NCBI GenBank assembly: GCA_028023455.1
Contig: JAQFVV010006199.1
Location: forward strand, 808,001 to 872,000
Source: Epiperipatus broadwayi
Lineage: Eukaryota > Onychophora > Udeonychophora > Euonychophora > Peripatidae
Length of the DNA: 64,000 nt
Direction: 5' to 3'
Part shown: one piece after another, positions 1 through 10,669 of the stretch
How the letters are laid out: every line of letters begins with the position of its first letter
Numbering within the stretch: the stretch's first letter is position 1
Translations under genes and position numbers: made by a program
Notes under the pieces: model-generated
Told to the model about the DNA's origin: nothing
The model's input: only the letters and a program-made list of their open reading frames with translations
Databases searched by the model: none

Positions 1-156
1 CAAACAAAAACATCATGGCTAGGCAAATAAAATTGTAAATTTTAACAAGAATAAAAATAAATAATTTCCCCAAAACAACATCGTGGCCATGCAAATATAA
101 TTTGTAATTTTAATAAGAATAAAAAGAAAGAATTTATTCAAAACAACATTGTGGCC
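1..156. repeat. Short tandem repeat, about 69-bp unit, 2.2 copies
   Basis: Three starts of the same unit are visible at about 1, 71 and 139, each beginning with a CAAAACAACATCGTGGCC-like string. The first two are followed by the same AT-rich tail that ends in AATAAAAA. The array begins at or before the window edge, so its full size is unknown. No coding potential. Confidence 0.7.
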
Positions 157-401
157 AAAAATAAAACTGGTATTTTTGATTGGTCTTGCGATTTATCTCA
201 TGCAAACGTGAATTTTAGTGTGATTTCGTAAAAATCATGCTTACACCTCTCCTTTGACAATTGATTAAAGTGTCACCCTTGTCTAGAAAAGCAGGGCAAA
301 ATTTTCACAATTTTTTATTACCTCATACTACATCATTGGATTTGGAAAATAATGACTTGGGCATGCGAATTTGAAGACTTTTGACAGTCTCATTTAATGA
401 A

Positions 402-715
402 ATTTAAAATGGGATTGTTTGTATAAACTGCATACACAAAATTCACCATAAGCATCTGCTTGCTGCTGCAGCAGAATAAACATTCTACTTCTGTGTTGTT
501 AAATACCTGTATCCAAAATGTTAATAATGGGATTGTTCGTATAAACTGCGGCAGAATAATACGTCCTATTTCTGTGCTGTAGCATAGAAATAGATACTGT
601 AGCTAAATTTAAAATGGGATTGTTCATATAAATTGCATAACACAAAGTTCATCGTAAGTGGTGGCGTCCTCTGTGGCAGAATAAATGTCCTTTTTCTGTG
701 TTGTAGCATAGAAAT
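402..715. repeat. Degenerate tandem repeat, three units
   Basis: A motif AATGGGATTGTTCGTATAAA followed by GGCAGAATAA and TTTCTGTGTTGTAGCATAGA recurs at about 405, 525 and 612, in units of roughly 85 to 120 bp. The units differ by substitutions and indels. I do not recognise the family. Confidence 0.6.
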
Positions 716-899
716 AGGTGCCTAGACACTCCAGATAAGTAAACGGACTATTTCTATGCTTAACCATATAGTGGTGTGGCCACTTAAATGGCATATTTCT
801 GTGCATTTGCATAGAAATTATGCCCTCAAGCAGTTTCAACACGCTAAGAGAAAACAACCAGTTAGAAAGATATAAAGGGGAAGCAAGTATGAACAAAGC

Positions 900-1700
900 A
901 TTGAAGAAGCATAATGAAATATTATCAAGAAATCACTCAAGAAGATTTAGAGGAAAACTGATGGAAAATCAATGATCATCTAAGTAACTAATTAGTGCAA
1001 GTAGCATTGAAGAGATTCAGCTATGATGAAAAGAGTGAGAACAACTACTGGAAAGTTTGAAGATAAATTTACCATAGTCTGTTACATGAATAAAGTATAT
1101 AGAAAAAGAACAAAAGAGTTACTCAGGAATCTGTAAAGCAGCATAGGAGATGCAGAAACAAATATAAGAATTACAAAAAACACTATGAAAGGAACATGTA
1201 GAAAAAGAAGCAACAGAAAACAAATTTAAGACATGAAGCAGAAAAAGGAGGAAAGCTGTTTCTATAAAATATGAAGCATGCCAAAATGCAGTAAAAGAAG
1301 ACTTAGATGAAAATCCTATGGAAAACTTAGACAACCTCAAAAAGTATTGTTATCTGAATTTATTAGAAAAAGAACATAAGGTAGTTTTAACATATGATCA
1401 CATATACAGAGACCATATTTTTTACTGGTGTAATTCTTTGATGAGAATATCAGCTTTCTTCCAAGAATTTAAATAAGCAATTCTAGCTAGTTTTTTGGAT
1501 AAAGAAATATATCAAGATGACATCCGATACCATATATGAAAATCAAGATCTTGTGTAATAGCAAGGGAGAATTACACTCAATTGTTAAGAAGTTAGGGTT
1601 CAACAATGAGATCTTTAATCATTTGGATTTTATCAGAAGAACCAATAGTCTGAATAAAAGAAAACATATAGGAAAACTGAAAGAGTTGCTAAATTGAATT
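900..1700 (+). other. Unassigned region, weak coding-like remnant
   Basis: This stretch is less AT-simple than its surroundings. Short plus-strand peptides rich in K, R and E can be read, for example near 1545-1690, where about 50 codons stay open (segment GFNNEIFNHLDFIRR). It looks like a decayed mobile-element ORF, but I recognise no family motif and several frames are broken. No function is assigned. Confidence 0.2.
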
Positions 1701-4700
1701 ATTATTTTTTAAATAAATATGATATTAAATTCCAGTCTACTTTAATGTAATATTTTACTTATGGAAAATTACTTTGTCAAAATTATTTTTATCTAGATTT
1801 TATTTAATATTGCATCATAGCACTGACTAATGATTCACAAAACATAGATATAGTTAATGATCTAACTAATTACAATTTTGAATAAATATAGGTTATGAAA
1901 ATAGACGACATATATTTGAATTGGGTTTGGCTTAATCAAGCAGTGCATGGCCAAGTATTGGAACTTTTTACAATTTTACTCTTATTGAAGACTGGACTAC
2001 AACCAACACTTTTTAAACATCAGTGACCACTATTTACAATCTTAATATTAATTTTTCCCCCTACATCTATATAATTTTCTAAATGATTTTCATGATTTTA
2101 GTTCATTTACTGAAAATTACACAAATAGAAGTTTACCTATAATGAAAATTGCCTTTTTTAAATTTTATTTAATTTATTATATATAGGTTAATACTTGATC
2201 TTTTAACTATCATTTTATAATTTATCAATTTGATCTAAGATTCATTTTAGTGTTTATACATTTGAAAAATGCTTCTGTCTCCAATATCCATATCTTAGGT
2301 TCAAATTTGGGTGAAACTTGAAATTTTTTTTTAGGTAACTGAGAATTTTCAAACAAATTTAGATTTTTTTTACATAACTTGTTCTTAGACAATTCATTGT
2401 GTTTGGTGAATAGTTATCAAGACATTCTTATAGTTATAGGATAAAAGAAGGAAAGAAAATACTAGAGAAACTTTTACCCAAGAATAAGCTATTTAAAATG
2501 CTTTATAATAGTATCTGAGTATTCGCTATTTTGTAAACTTCATTCTAGCATAGAGTACATTATATTAAAGGTATGGCAATTGATGGCAAGTTGCCGATGT
2601 TGATGATCAAATTTTATTTGTTGATGATAATACAATATTTCCCAGCTATCTAATGTGTCTTTAGGCATAAAAGTTAGTCGTGCAAATTTTTTGATAACTC
2701 CATTTCTATGGAAATAAACTGGGGGATTTTTTTTAAAGAAACTTATACATAAATTAAACACATTTAAATTTTGATTATTAATAACGTTTTTCAAAATTAT
2801 AATCAATTAATTAGAATGTCATTTAACAATTTTTGAACTATTTTATTAATTAATATTATTTTAAAATTTCAAATTAAATTTAATTAAAAAATACTTAATT
2901 TTTAAATTAAAAGATTGGAAGGATTGTAAATATAATTCAAAATGAAAAATTATATTATCTTAAAAACGTTAAAATTTATGTACGTAAAACACGTTTTAGT
3001 TGTTGCTTTTTTTAAAAAAAACAAAACAAAACCGTTTTTTTCATATATGTTTATACAAATACACACTCATTTATGCAGTAATCAACATCAAACGTTTTCA
3101 TTTTTTTTTCTTTGACATTATATCAGTAAAATATAAAACTGAATTACTAAAATATATAATAATGTCAGATCTTTATGATAAAGAAATTGGTTTGGGTTGT
3201 AACATTTAGGGTGTTTTTGAATTTTTAGACTATTAGTTTGATAGAACAAAAGACTAAAAATTGCTACTGCTTAATATGAAGATATATTAGGTCCAAATTT
3301 TTTACTAAAGAAGACCATATGCCAGAAACTAGTCTGAGGATTGCCAAAATTTATGATAGAAGAAATTCAGTAATCTTCAGCAAATATTAGCTTTACAAAT
3401 CTAATAAATTTTTATCTTGAAAAATAAATTTATTAACATAAATACTGAAATGATATAATCATTTTAAGGTGATTATAGTCACTCATTCTTTCATAGTAGG
3501 CAAAGATAGGGGAATGTTATACAGCCAAGGGCATTTATTCTTCAAAGATGAACCAGACAAAGCAAGGAAGCATACAATTATTTAAATACAATAATAAAAC
3601 ATACATTTTATGAAGCAAATAACTCATAACATCAATAAATAAGCATATGTTATGTTATATATATGCTCATGTATGCATGAATATAATTTTTGCTATTTAT
3701 TTATACATTAGTTAATAATATATATATATATTGTAAGGATTTCTTAAAATATTATGTAAGGTAATTTAATTTTGTATATGGTAATTTTAAGTATTAAAAA
3801 TAAATAATTATTATTATTAATATTTCAAAGCTTATAAAACACTTAACAAAAGACAAGTTAATTTCAAAGCACATATGACCCATATCTTATGAGTGACATT
3901 GTTTTAAAAGAAAATAATGTAAAGTTTTATCTTTGTCATTCTAAAATTGCCATTGGTAGATAATAATTTTGACTAATACCTAGAATAAAGTTAACTTTTG
4001 TTCAAATTCTAAAACCAATGGTGGCTAATCTAGCAAGATTCTTTTGGGACAGGAAACCAATTTCACATGGAATGTCTTTAAAATTCTTAACAAAACATGG
4101 AAAGACTCATTCTCAGTAGTAACTTAATAAAAGAAAAAAAGGATCACATGTAAGAGGATGGTTAACACCAAATGTCATATCCAGAACTTTAAAAAAATAA
4201 AAGAATAAATGATATGCTATCAATTTCCAGCATACACATATCAGAACTTTGAAAAAAAAAAATTAAAGGATACTTCATATTTATTATCATAAAATTGCAT
4301 GAATTTAGAATAAAATCATCCCATATCAACAATCCCCATTTGTATGTAAGTAATAAACTGGTTAAAGTTACTGGTGAACTTTTAACGTATAAATATTATA
4401 TATATCAGATATTGTTATAAGTTAAACAGTATTTCCAATAATTAAAGCTTTAAATAATATTTTAATTTTATGTTTAGATAATAAAAATTTCAAATTTTTT
4501 TTTAATGATTTATATTATTAAAAAAGGTTATTAGTTAAATTAATGACATTTCTCAAAACTTGAGTTAAAAGTATAAACATTCTATCTTTGAGTGTCATAA
4601 TGGTCTTACATAAATTTATAACAGGATATGCAGTTAAGATTGTCAGTGCAAATGACCTAAAGTTCAATAATTCTTTGAAATTTAATCTTACACATGTTAA

Positions 4701-5439
4701 ATGATTAAATTTTTGGTATAACTTTCTATAATTTTGTTATAAAATAATAATGCAACTAAATAATTCAAACATTATGGAGGTATTGAGTTTAGGATGTGCA
4801 TGTATTTAAATATTATGGACATATATAGTCAATGTTAATGACAGCAAGCATGAATACTTTAAATTATTTAAAGTTTGAAATAATGATTTCATTGATAATT
4901 GTGTTTTACATTGTTCTATCCTGAGCATATAGATGCAGTTGGGGTGTTACTGCCCGTATACTGAAAAAAATGGCACATATACCTATGTTCAAATTATTAA
5001 TGTATTATGTACATTATAGAAGTCTTTAAGATGATTAGTTTACTATTGTGCATGCACCTGAATTCCAGCCAGAACTATGAAGAGATATATATCATAGTTG
5101 TGACCTACTGATGACAAGAATTCAAGTCATATCTGTCTGATGATGATTTACATGTTGTGATTTATGAAATTATGTTCTTTCATGCAGGTCTCATATTTGG
5201 CTTTTTTTTTAGAGAATTAGGTGAGTGAGTGATAAAAGCTAATGAGTTATAATATTATTGTTGATAGTAAAGTTAATTTTCTTACATATGATACACCAAT
5301 CTGGATGAATGGTTCACAACTTCAAGCATGCTAGATTATTGGATTTTAATCTCTAATGATCTAACTCTTACTTAGATGTACATGAAATAATTAATGAACT
5401 AGATGATATCATATGCATGTTCATGCAATACACTTAAGT
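1701..5439. other. AT-rich filler without recognisable genes
   Basis: Homopolymer A and T runs, TA microsatellites (about 3715-3732) and unique AT-rich sequence. The short open frames here (such as 2540-2806 on the minus strand and 3000-3209 on the plus strand) are low-complexity and match no family I know. Nothing supportable seen. Confidence 0.6.
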
Positions 5440-5528
5440 AATATTATAGGGATAAGGAACAATAGTAATATTATATATATATAGGGATATATTATAGGGA
5501 TAAGGAACAATAGTAATATTATATATAT
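5440..5528 (+). repeat. Tandem repeat that served as target of the LTR element
   Basis: The motif ATAGGGATAAGGAACAATAG followed by TAATATTATATATATA occurs twice in tandem directly before the LTR element. The same GGGATAAGGAACAATAG reappears directly after the element, at about 10680-10696. The element therefore jumped into the TA-rich part of this small array. Confidence 0.75.
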
Positions 5529-5970
5529 TGTAACGAACACAGACGTTCGTTACATTTTTTTTTTTTTATTAAACATGAAAGTAAATTAAAAAGTTCGCAT
5601 TTAAAAAATTTCTTTAAGAATTAAAAATTGAAATTAAATATTATCTTAAACTCTTATATATTAAATCGCACACATAATGAAAAATTATTAAAATAAAACT
5701 GTATTAAAGAAAAAGTATTTTAAAACTAAATTTTAAAAAGATTTGGAGATAAAATTATATCTTTAAATTTATCTTTAAATATATCTTTGATTTGGAAAAC
5801 AGGTTAATTAATCAGAAATGGAAATGATAAATTTAATTAGTCAAATGTAAACCAGCCTTGGGCATTTAAATGTAAAAACATGGGTCAGGTAGGAAAACAA
5901 TAGAAACAAATAGCCAATGAAAGAAATCCATTGGGAAATCGGACCTCAACGAAAAGGATCATCGCATCGA

Positions 5971-5978
5971 TGACGTAA
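5971..5978 (+). promoter_or_regulatory. CRE/ATF-like site in LTR U3
   Basis: TGACGTAA lies 32 bp upstream of the TATA box. It is kept in the 3' LTR (8900-8907) and as TGACATCA in the diverged solo LTR (39771-39778). This octamer type binds CREB/ATF-class factors in animals; activity here is inferred. Confidence 0.45.
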
Positions 5979-6002
5979 TGTAAATGCAATCCTTCAAATG
6001 AA

Positions 6003-6010
6003 TATAAAAG
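6003..6010 (+). promoter_or_regulatory. LTR TATA box
   Basis: TATAAAAG sits about 475 bp into the 5' LTR. The counterparts are TATAAAAG at 8932-8939 and TATAAAAA at 39803-39810 in the solo LTR. It is the likely core promoter, with transcription starting about 25 to 35 bp downstream. Confidence 0.6.
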
Positions 6011-6092
6011 GACAAGGTTGAAAATTATTAGTGAGTTGTTATGATTATTACGATGTGACAGATAGATGTTAGTGCGGAGGTGTGGGAGAAGA

Positions 6093-6115
6093 GATTGAAG
6101 GACGCACGTTCAATC
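6093..6115 (+). promoter_or_regulatory. Conserved hairpin downstream of the LTR promoter
   Basis: GATTGAA and TTCAATC pair around a 9-nt loop about 85 bp after the TATA box. The same stem is at 9025-9047. In the diverged solo LTR it is longer, GGGATTGAA with TTCAATCCC (39858-39866 and 39877-39885). If transcribed it would fold near the 5' end of the RNA. The role (dimerisation, packaging or primer placement) is unknown. Confidence 0.5.
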
Positions 6116-7736
6116 CCTTCAGTTGTTATAAAATGGAAAAATGAAACATCGCTTTTCTTATATTCAGAGGACCACAGGATCATCGGGAAATTTAACGCTG
6201 GATTTCAAACGGCAAGCAACTGTAAAAGATGAACATTTCTAAAACCGTAAGAACTTTCTAAGATATAACGAACAATATTAATTTGAAAACACTAAGAACT
6301 TTAAATTTTAAACTTTCTAGTATTTAATTAATTGTTACAAATAGAATCCTATCTGACCAAACTAAATTCTTTATTAATAGTGTTATTTGATGTATTTTTT
6401 TTTTTTATGTAAAATCATTTCCATTTATTTATTTTTTATTCTTTAAGTTTTTATCATGATTTTTTTTTTGTTTTTCGTTAAATTAATTATATAAATGTTA
6501 AACTTAAGTCGGGCGTGAATGGCTGTATAGATTTGTAAAGTTATATTAGGGGAGGGTAATCTTAGGTTATTTATGTCGTTGTTAGATTGGGTCAGTGGAT
6601 TGGATATATTGATGTAGTTAGTAGATGAAGTCGGAGATTCGCTACTGGCAGAATCGTTTATATATACGCTGCACTCACCCGTTTGCCTATGGAAGGAATT
6701 ATAAGACGGAGAACGCAGTTCCTTTCTATGGAGTTTTTTTTATTGTTCTTCTCGTTAGATAGATGTAATATTCCTATCTGATTGAGAGTCAATGTCTTTT
6801 CTTAATCTCTTTGGTGCTGCCGTATTCCGAATTACATTGAATACATCGATATATCAGATGGATTGATGCCAGTTTGACTGCGAATTTTAGCCTAAGGTTA
6901 AATAGGGATAGAATGTTTATTGTCAAAAGCAAATTTATATGGTCTATTCATACTCGACCCTAAATAAAAATGCATTAAATTTAAGTTGTTTATAGACGCT
7001 TGCATGGATTGTTTATTGGTTAACTATGTTTTGCGTTTCCATATTTGATCAAAATATATAGACATTCGATAAATCATGATACCTTACGGTGAGTATCAAA
7101 AATGTATTTATTCGGATGTCTTTTAAGTTATTGGTGACAATGCCAGTATCTTATGGTGAATATTATTGGGTTACGTATAAAGTTCCCTCCGCAATTGTCA
7201 GTAATCAATAATTTTGTATTTTGATCGTTTATGTTTACTTTGAAATGTTTTTGACCGTGAAATCTATGTAACCGATCTATATTCAACATTATAAACAAGC
7301 TTTCATAAATTTATCTGTGCGAACTTAATTAAAATGTAAAATTAGAACATAATAGTAATTAAATGTAAATTAAAGTCAAAAATCAAAGTTAAAAATAATG
7401 TTAAATGTTAAAATGTAAAAGTAATACTAAAATAATTTTAAATCTTATATATATGTGCGTAAATAAATTTTTGTATGTTAATTGCTGGCAGTGGCTTATT
7501 TTATTTATTTTTTTAATATTGAGATATAATTAGATAAGATATTATATTATTTAATCTCTGCTATTCCACTGAGCTAGTGACATGGGCTAACGACCGGAAT
7601 CAAAATTTAAAAAAAAAAATAATTTTTTTTTTGACTTACGTATTTGCCTACTTTATAAATTTTTCTAGGTTCAAATGCCTAGATGGCGCCCTGTAGTGCA
7701 GTTTACGTGAAGCATCATTCTCTGGATCGTTACAAC

Positions 7737-7754
7737 TGGCGCCCAACGTGGGGC
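7737..7754 (+). other. Primer-binding site for tRNA-Lys
   Basis: TGGCGCCCAACGTGGGGC lies two bases after the 5' LTR end. It is the standard 18-nt complement of the 3' end of tRNA-Lys1,2, as known from several retroelements. Its place and exact start with TGG make this the priming site for minus-strand DNA. Confidence 0.9.
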
Positions 7755-8274
7755 CGATGTTAATAAACCACGTATACCCTGAGCAAATTTTGTCAAAATG
7801 AAATGTTTTATCTGTTTACATAAGTCGTATATTTTAAATCTTATAAAAGCTCTGCCAGTAAAAGAAATAGCACATATATTAAACATGAGAAAGTATAAAT
7901 AATTTTAAACTGTATTTCGTTAAAAAGAAAGTCAAAAGGTTGCGATTGATATGTTTTTTTTTTTGTTGTTGTAATATAAATTATGCTTTAATGTGTATAG
8001 GAGCGCACAGCCACGTAAGTTTATGATCGAAATGTGGTGCCTTACGATGAGTACCTTTGGGAATTACTTAAGTGTAACCCTATTTATGCATTTCAATCAG
8101 TCATAAATAAGTTGGTGGTATTTATAATTGTTCTGCAAATATACACGTTTAAACCCATTATTTCTTAAAACATATTTATCTCAATGCAACCTTCTTTAAA
8201 TAAATAATTTATAAAATAGCTTGTCATGCCGTGTGGAAAAATAAAATGTATAAGAAAAAAATAATAGAACTCTT

Positions 8275-8285
8275 GTGGGGAGGGG
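8275..8285 (+). other. Candidate polypurine tract
   Basis: GTGGGGAGGGG is the only strong purine tract near the 3' LTR and is followed at once by TGTAAACG. If used, the 3' LTR runs 8286-10669. It would then carry about 165 bp that the 5' LTR and the solo LTR lack just inside their start. The conflict is unresolved. Confidence 0.45.
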
Positions 8286-8407
8286 TGTAAACGTAAATGG
8301 TCCTTAGGTAAGCGATAGTAAACATTTTTCTTTTTGTATATAGTCTTTTTGTAAAATTATTAACCGGATGTTTTGTAAATGTCTTCGTCAATCGTGTACC
8401 GTAATTA

Positions 8408-8474
8408 CTAACCCTAAGCATAGACGTTCGTTTTTTTTGATTTTTTTTACTAACCCTAAGCATAGACGTTCGTT
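8408..8474 (+). repeat. Short direct duplication at the 3' LTR start
   Basis: ACTAACCCTAAGCATAGACG followed by TTCGTT occurs at 8408-8433 and again at 8449-8474, separated by a T-rich spacer. It replaces the clean hairpin seen at the start of the 5' LTR, so this LTR edge has been rearranged. Confidence 0.65.
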
Positions 8475-10669
8475 ACATTGTTTTTTTTTTTAAATTTATT
8501 AAACATGAAAGTAAATTAAAAAGTTCGCATTTAAAAATTTTCTTTAAGAATTAAAAATTGAAATTAAATATCATCTTAAACTCTTATATATTAAATCGCA
8601 CAGATAATGAAAAATTAGTAAAATAAAACTTTATTAAAGAAAAAGTATTTTAAAACTAAATTTTAAAAAGATTTGGAGATGAAATTATATCTTTAAATTT
8701 ATCTTTAAATATATTTTTGATTTGGAAAACAGGTTAATTAATCAGAAATGGAAATGATTGTTAATTAGTTAAATGTAAACCAGCCTTCGGCATTTAAATG
8801 TAAAAACACCGGTCAGATAGGAAAACAATAGAAACAAATAGCAAATGAGAAGAAATCCCTATGGGAATCGGACCTCAGCGAAAAGGACCATCGCATCGGT
8901 GACGTAATGTAAATGCAATCCTTCACATTGGTATAAAAGGAAAATTTGGAAATTATTAATCAGTGAGTGGTTATGATTATTACGATGTGACAGATAGATG
9001 TTAGTGCGGAGGTGCGGGAGAAGAGATTGAAGGACGCACGTTCAATCCCTTCAGTTGTTATAAAATGGAAAAATGAAACATCGCTTTTCTTATATTCAGA
9101 GGACCACAGGATCATCGGGAAATTTAATGCTGGATTTCAAACGGCAAGCAACTGTAAAAGATGAACATTTCTAAAACCGTAAGAACTTTCTAAGATATAA
9201 CAAACAATATTAATTTGAAAACACTAAGAACTTTAAATTTTAAACTTTCTAGTATCTAATTAATTGTTACAAATAGAGTCCTATCTGACCAAACTAAATT
9301 CTTTATTAATAGTGTTATTTGATGTATTTTTTTTTATTTATGTAAAATCATTTCCATTTATTTATTTTTTATTCTTTAAGTTTTTATCATGATTTTTTTT
9401 TTTTTTCGTTAAATTAATTATATAAATGTTAAACTTAAGTCGGGCATGAATGGCTGTATAGATTTGTAAAGTTATATTAGGGGAGGGTAATCTTAGGTTA
9501 TTTATGTCGTTGTTAGATTGGGTCAGTGGATTGGATATATTGATGTAGTTAGTAGATGAAGTCGGAGATTTGCTACTGGCAGAATCGTTTATATATACGC
9601 CTCACTCACCCGTTTGCCTATGGAAGGAATTATAAGACGGAGAACGCAGTTCCTTTCTATGGAGTTTTTTTATTATTGTTCTTCTCGTTAGATAGATGTA
9701 ATATTCCTATCTGATTGAGAGTCAATGTCTTTTCTTAATCTCTTTGGTGCTGCCGTATTCCGAATTACATTGAATACATCGATATATCAGATGGATTGAT
9801 GCCAGTTTGACTGCGAATTTTAGCCTAAGGTTAAATAGGGATAGAATGTTTATTGTCAAAAGCAAATTTATATGGTCTATTCATACTCGACCCTAAATAA
9901 AAATGCATTAAATTTAAGTTGTTTATAGACGCTTGCATGGATTGTTTATTGGTTAACTATGTTTTGCGTTTCCATATTTGATCAAAATATATAGACATTC
10001 GATAAATCATGATACCTTACGGTGAGTATCAAAAATGTATTTATTCGGATGTCTTTTAAGTTATTGGTGACAATGCCAGTATCTTATGGTGAATACTATT
10101 GGGTTACGTATAAAGTTCCCTCCGCAATTGTCAGTAATCAATAATTTTGTATTTTGATCGTTTATGTTTACTTTGAAATGTTTTTGACCGTGAAATCTAT
10201 GTAACCGATCTATATTCAACATTATAAACAAGCTTTCATAAATTTATCTGTGCGAACTTAATTAAAATGTAAAATTAGAACATAATAGTAATTAAATGTA
10301 AATTAAAGTCAAAAATCAAAGTTAAAAATAATGTTAAATGTTAAAATGTAAAAGTAATACTAAAATAATTTTAAATCTTATATATATGTGCGTAAATAAA
10401 TTTTTGTATGTTAATTGCTGGCAGTGGCTTCTTTTATTTATTTTTTTAATATTGAGATATAATTAGATAAGATATTATATTATTTAATCTCTGCTATTCC
10501 ACTGAGCTAGTGACATGGGCTAACGACCGGAATCAAAATTTAAAAAAAAAAAATATTTTTTTTTTTTGACTTACGTATCTGCCTACTTTATAAATTTTTC
10601 TAGGTTCAAATGCCTAGATGGCGCCCTGTAGTGCAGTTTACGTGAAGCATCATTCTCCGGATCGTTACA
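8449..10669 (+). repeat. 3' LTR of the non-autonomous element
   Basis: It matches 5529-7734 almost base for base from the ACGTTCGTTACATT string onward, with scattered substitutions and length changes in T and A runs. It ends TCGTTACA followed by ATATATATA. CRE-like, TATA and hairpin elements are kept at 8900, 8932 and 9025. The start is ambiguous: 8449 by homology, or 8286 by the purine-tract criterion. Confidence 0.85.

Larger units (their letters stand above)
5529..7734 (+). repeat. 5' LTR of the non-autonomous element
   Basis: It begins TGTAACGAAC and ends TCGTTACA. The first 26 bases are a perfect hairpin: TGTAACGAAC, loop ACAGAC, then GTTCGTTACA, and the right arm repeats the sequence of the LTR's own 3' end. 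Inside are a TGACGTAA site (5971), a TATAAAAG box (6003) and a short hairpin (6093-6115). No open frame of note. Confidence 0.85.
7735..8448 (+). other. Interior of the LTR element, no pol genes
   Basis: About 0.55 to 0.7 kb lie between the LTRs. The interior opens with the primer-binding site at 7737. Short frames (7671-7886 and 8224-8463, both minus) resemble no Gag, protease, RT or integrase. A purine-rich tract GTGGGGAGGGG at 8275-8285 is directly followed by TGTAAACG, which looks like a polypurine tract plus LTR start about 165 bp earlier than the point where homology to the 5' LTR begins. Confidence 0.7.
5529..10669 (+). mobile_element. Non-autonomous LTR retrotransposon with very long LTRs
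   Basis: Two nearly identical blocks of about 2.2 kb lie in direct orientation (5529-7734 and about 8449-10669) around an interior of only about 0.55 to 0.7 kb. The LTR ends are TGTAACGA and TCGTTACA, an 8-bp inverted repeat starting TG and ending CA. A primer-binding site matching tRNA-Lys lies 2 nt inside the 5' LTR. The flanks are TA repeats, so a 4-bp ATAT target duplication is possible but ambiguous. The interior has no gag, protease, reverse transcriptase or integrase, so movement must have used enzymes of a related autonomous element. The very similar LTRs suggest a fairly recent insertion. Known classes with this layout are called LARD or TRIM-like; the Gypsy superfamily is likely but not shown. 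Confidence 0.85.

Noticed and set aside
8224-8463. 79-codon minus frame inside the long-LTR element as a possible accessory protein
   Set aside because: It spans the duplicated 26-bp unit and T-rich spacer, has no motif, and runs against the element's direction.
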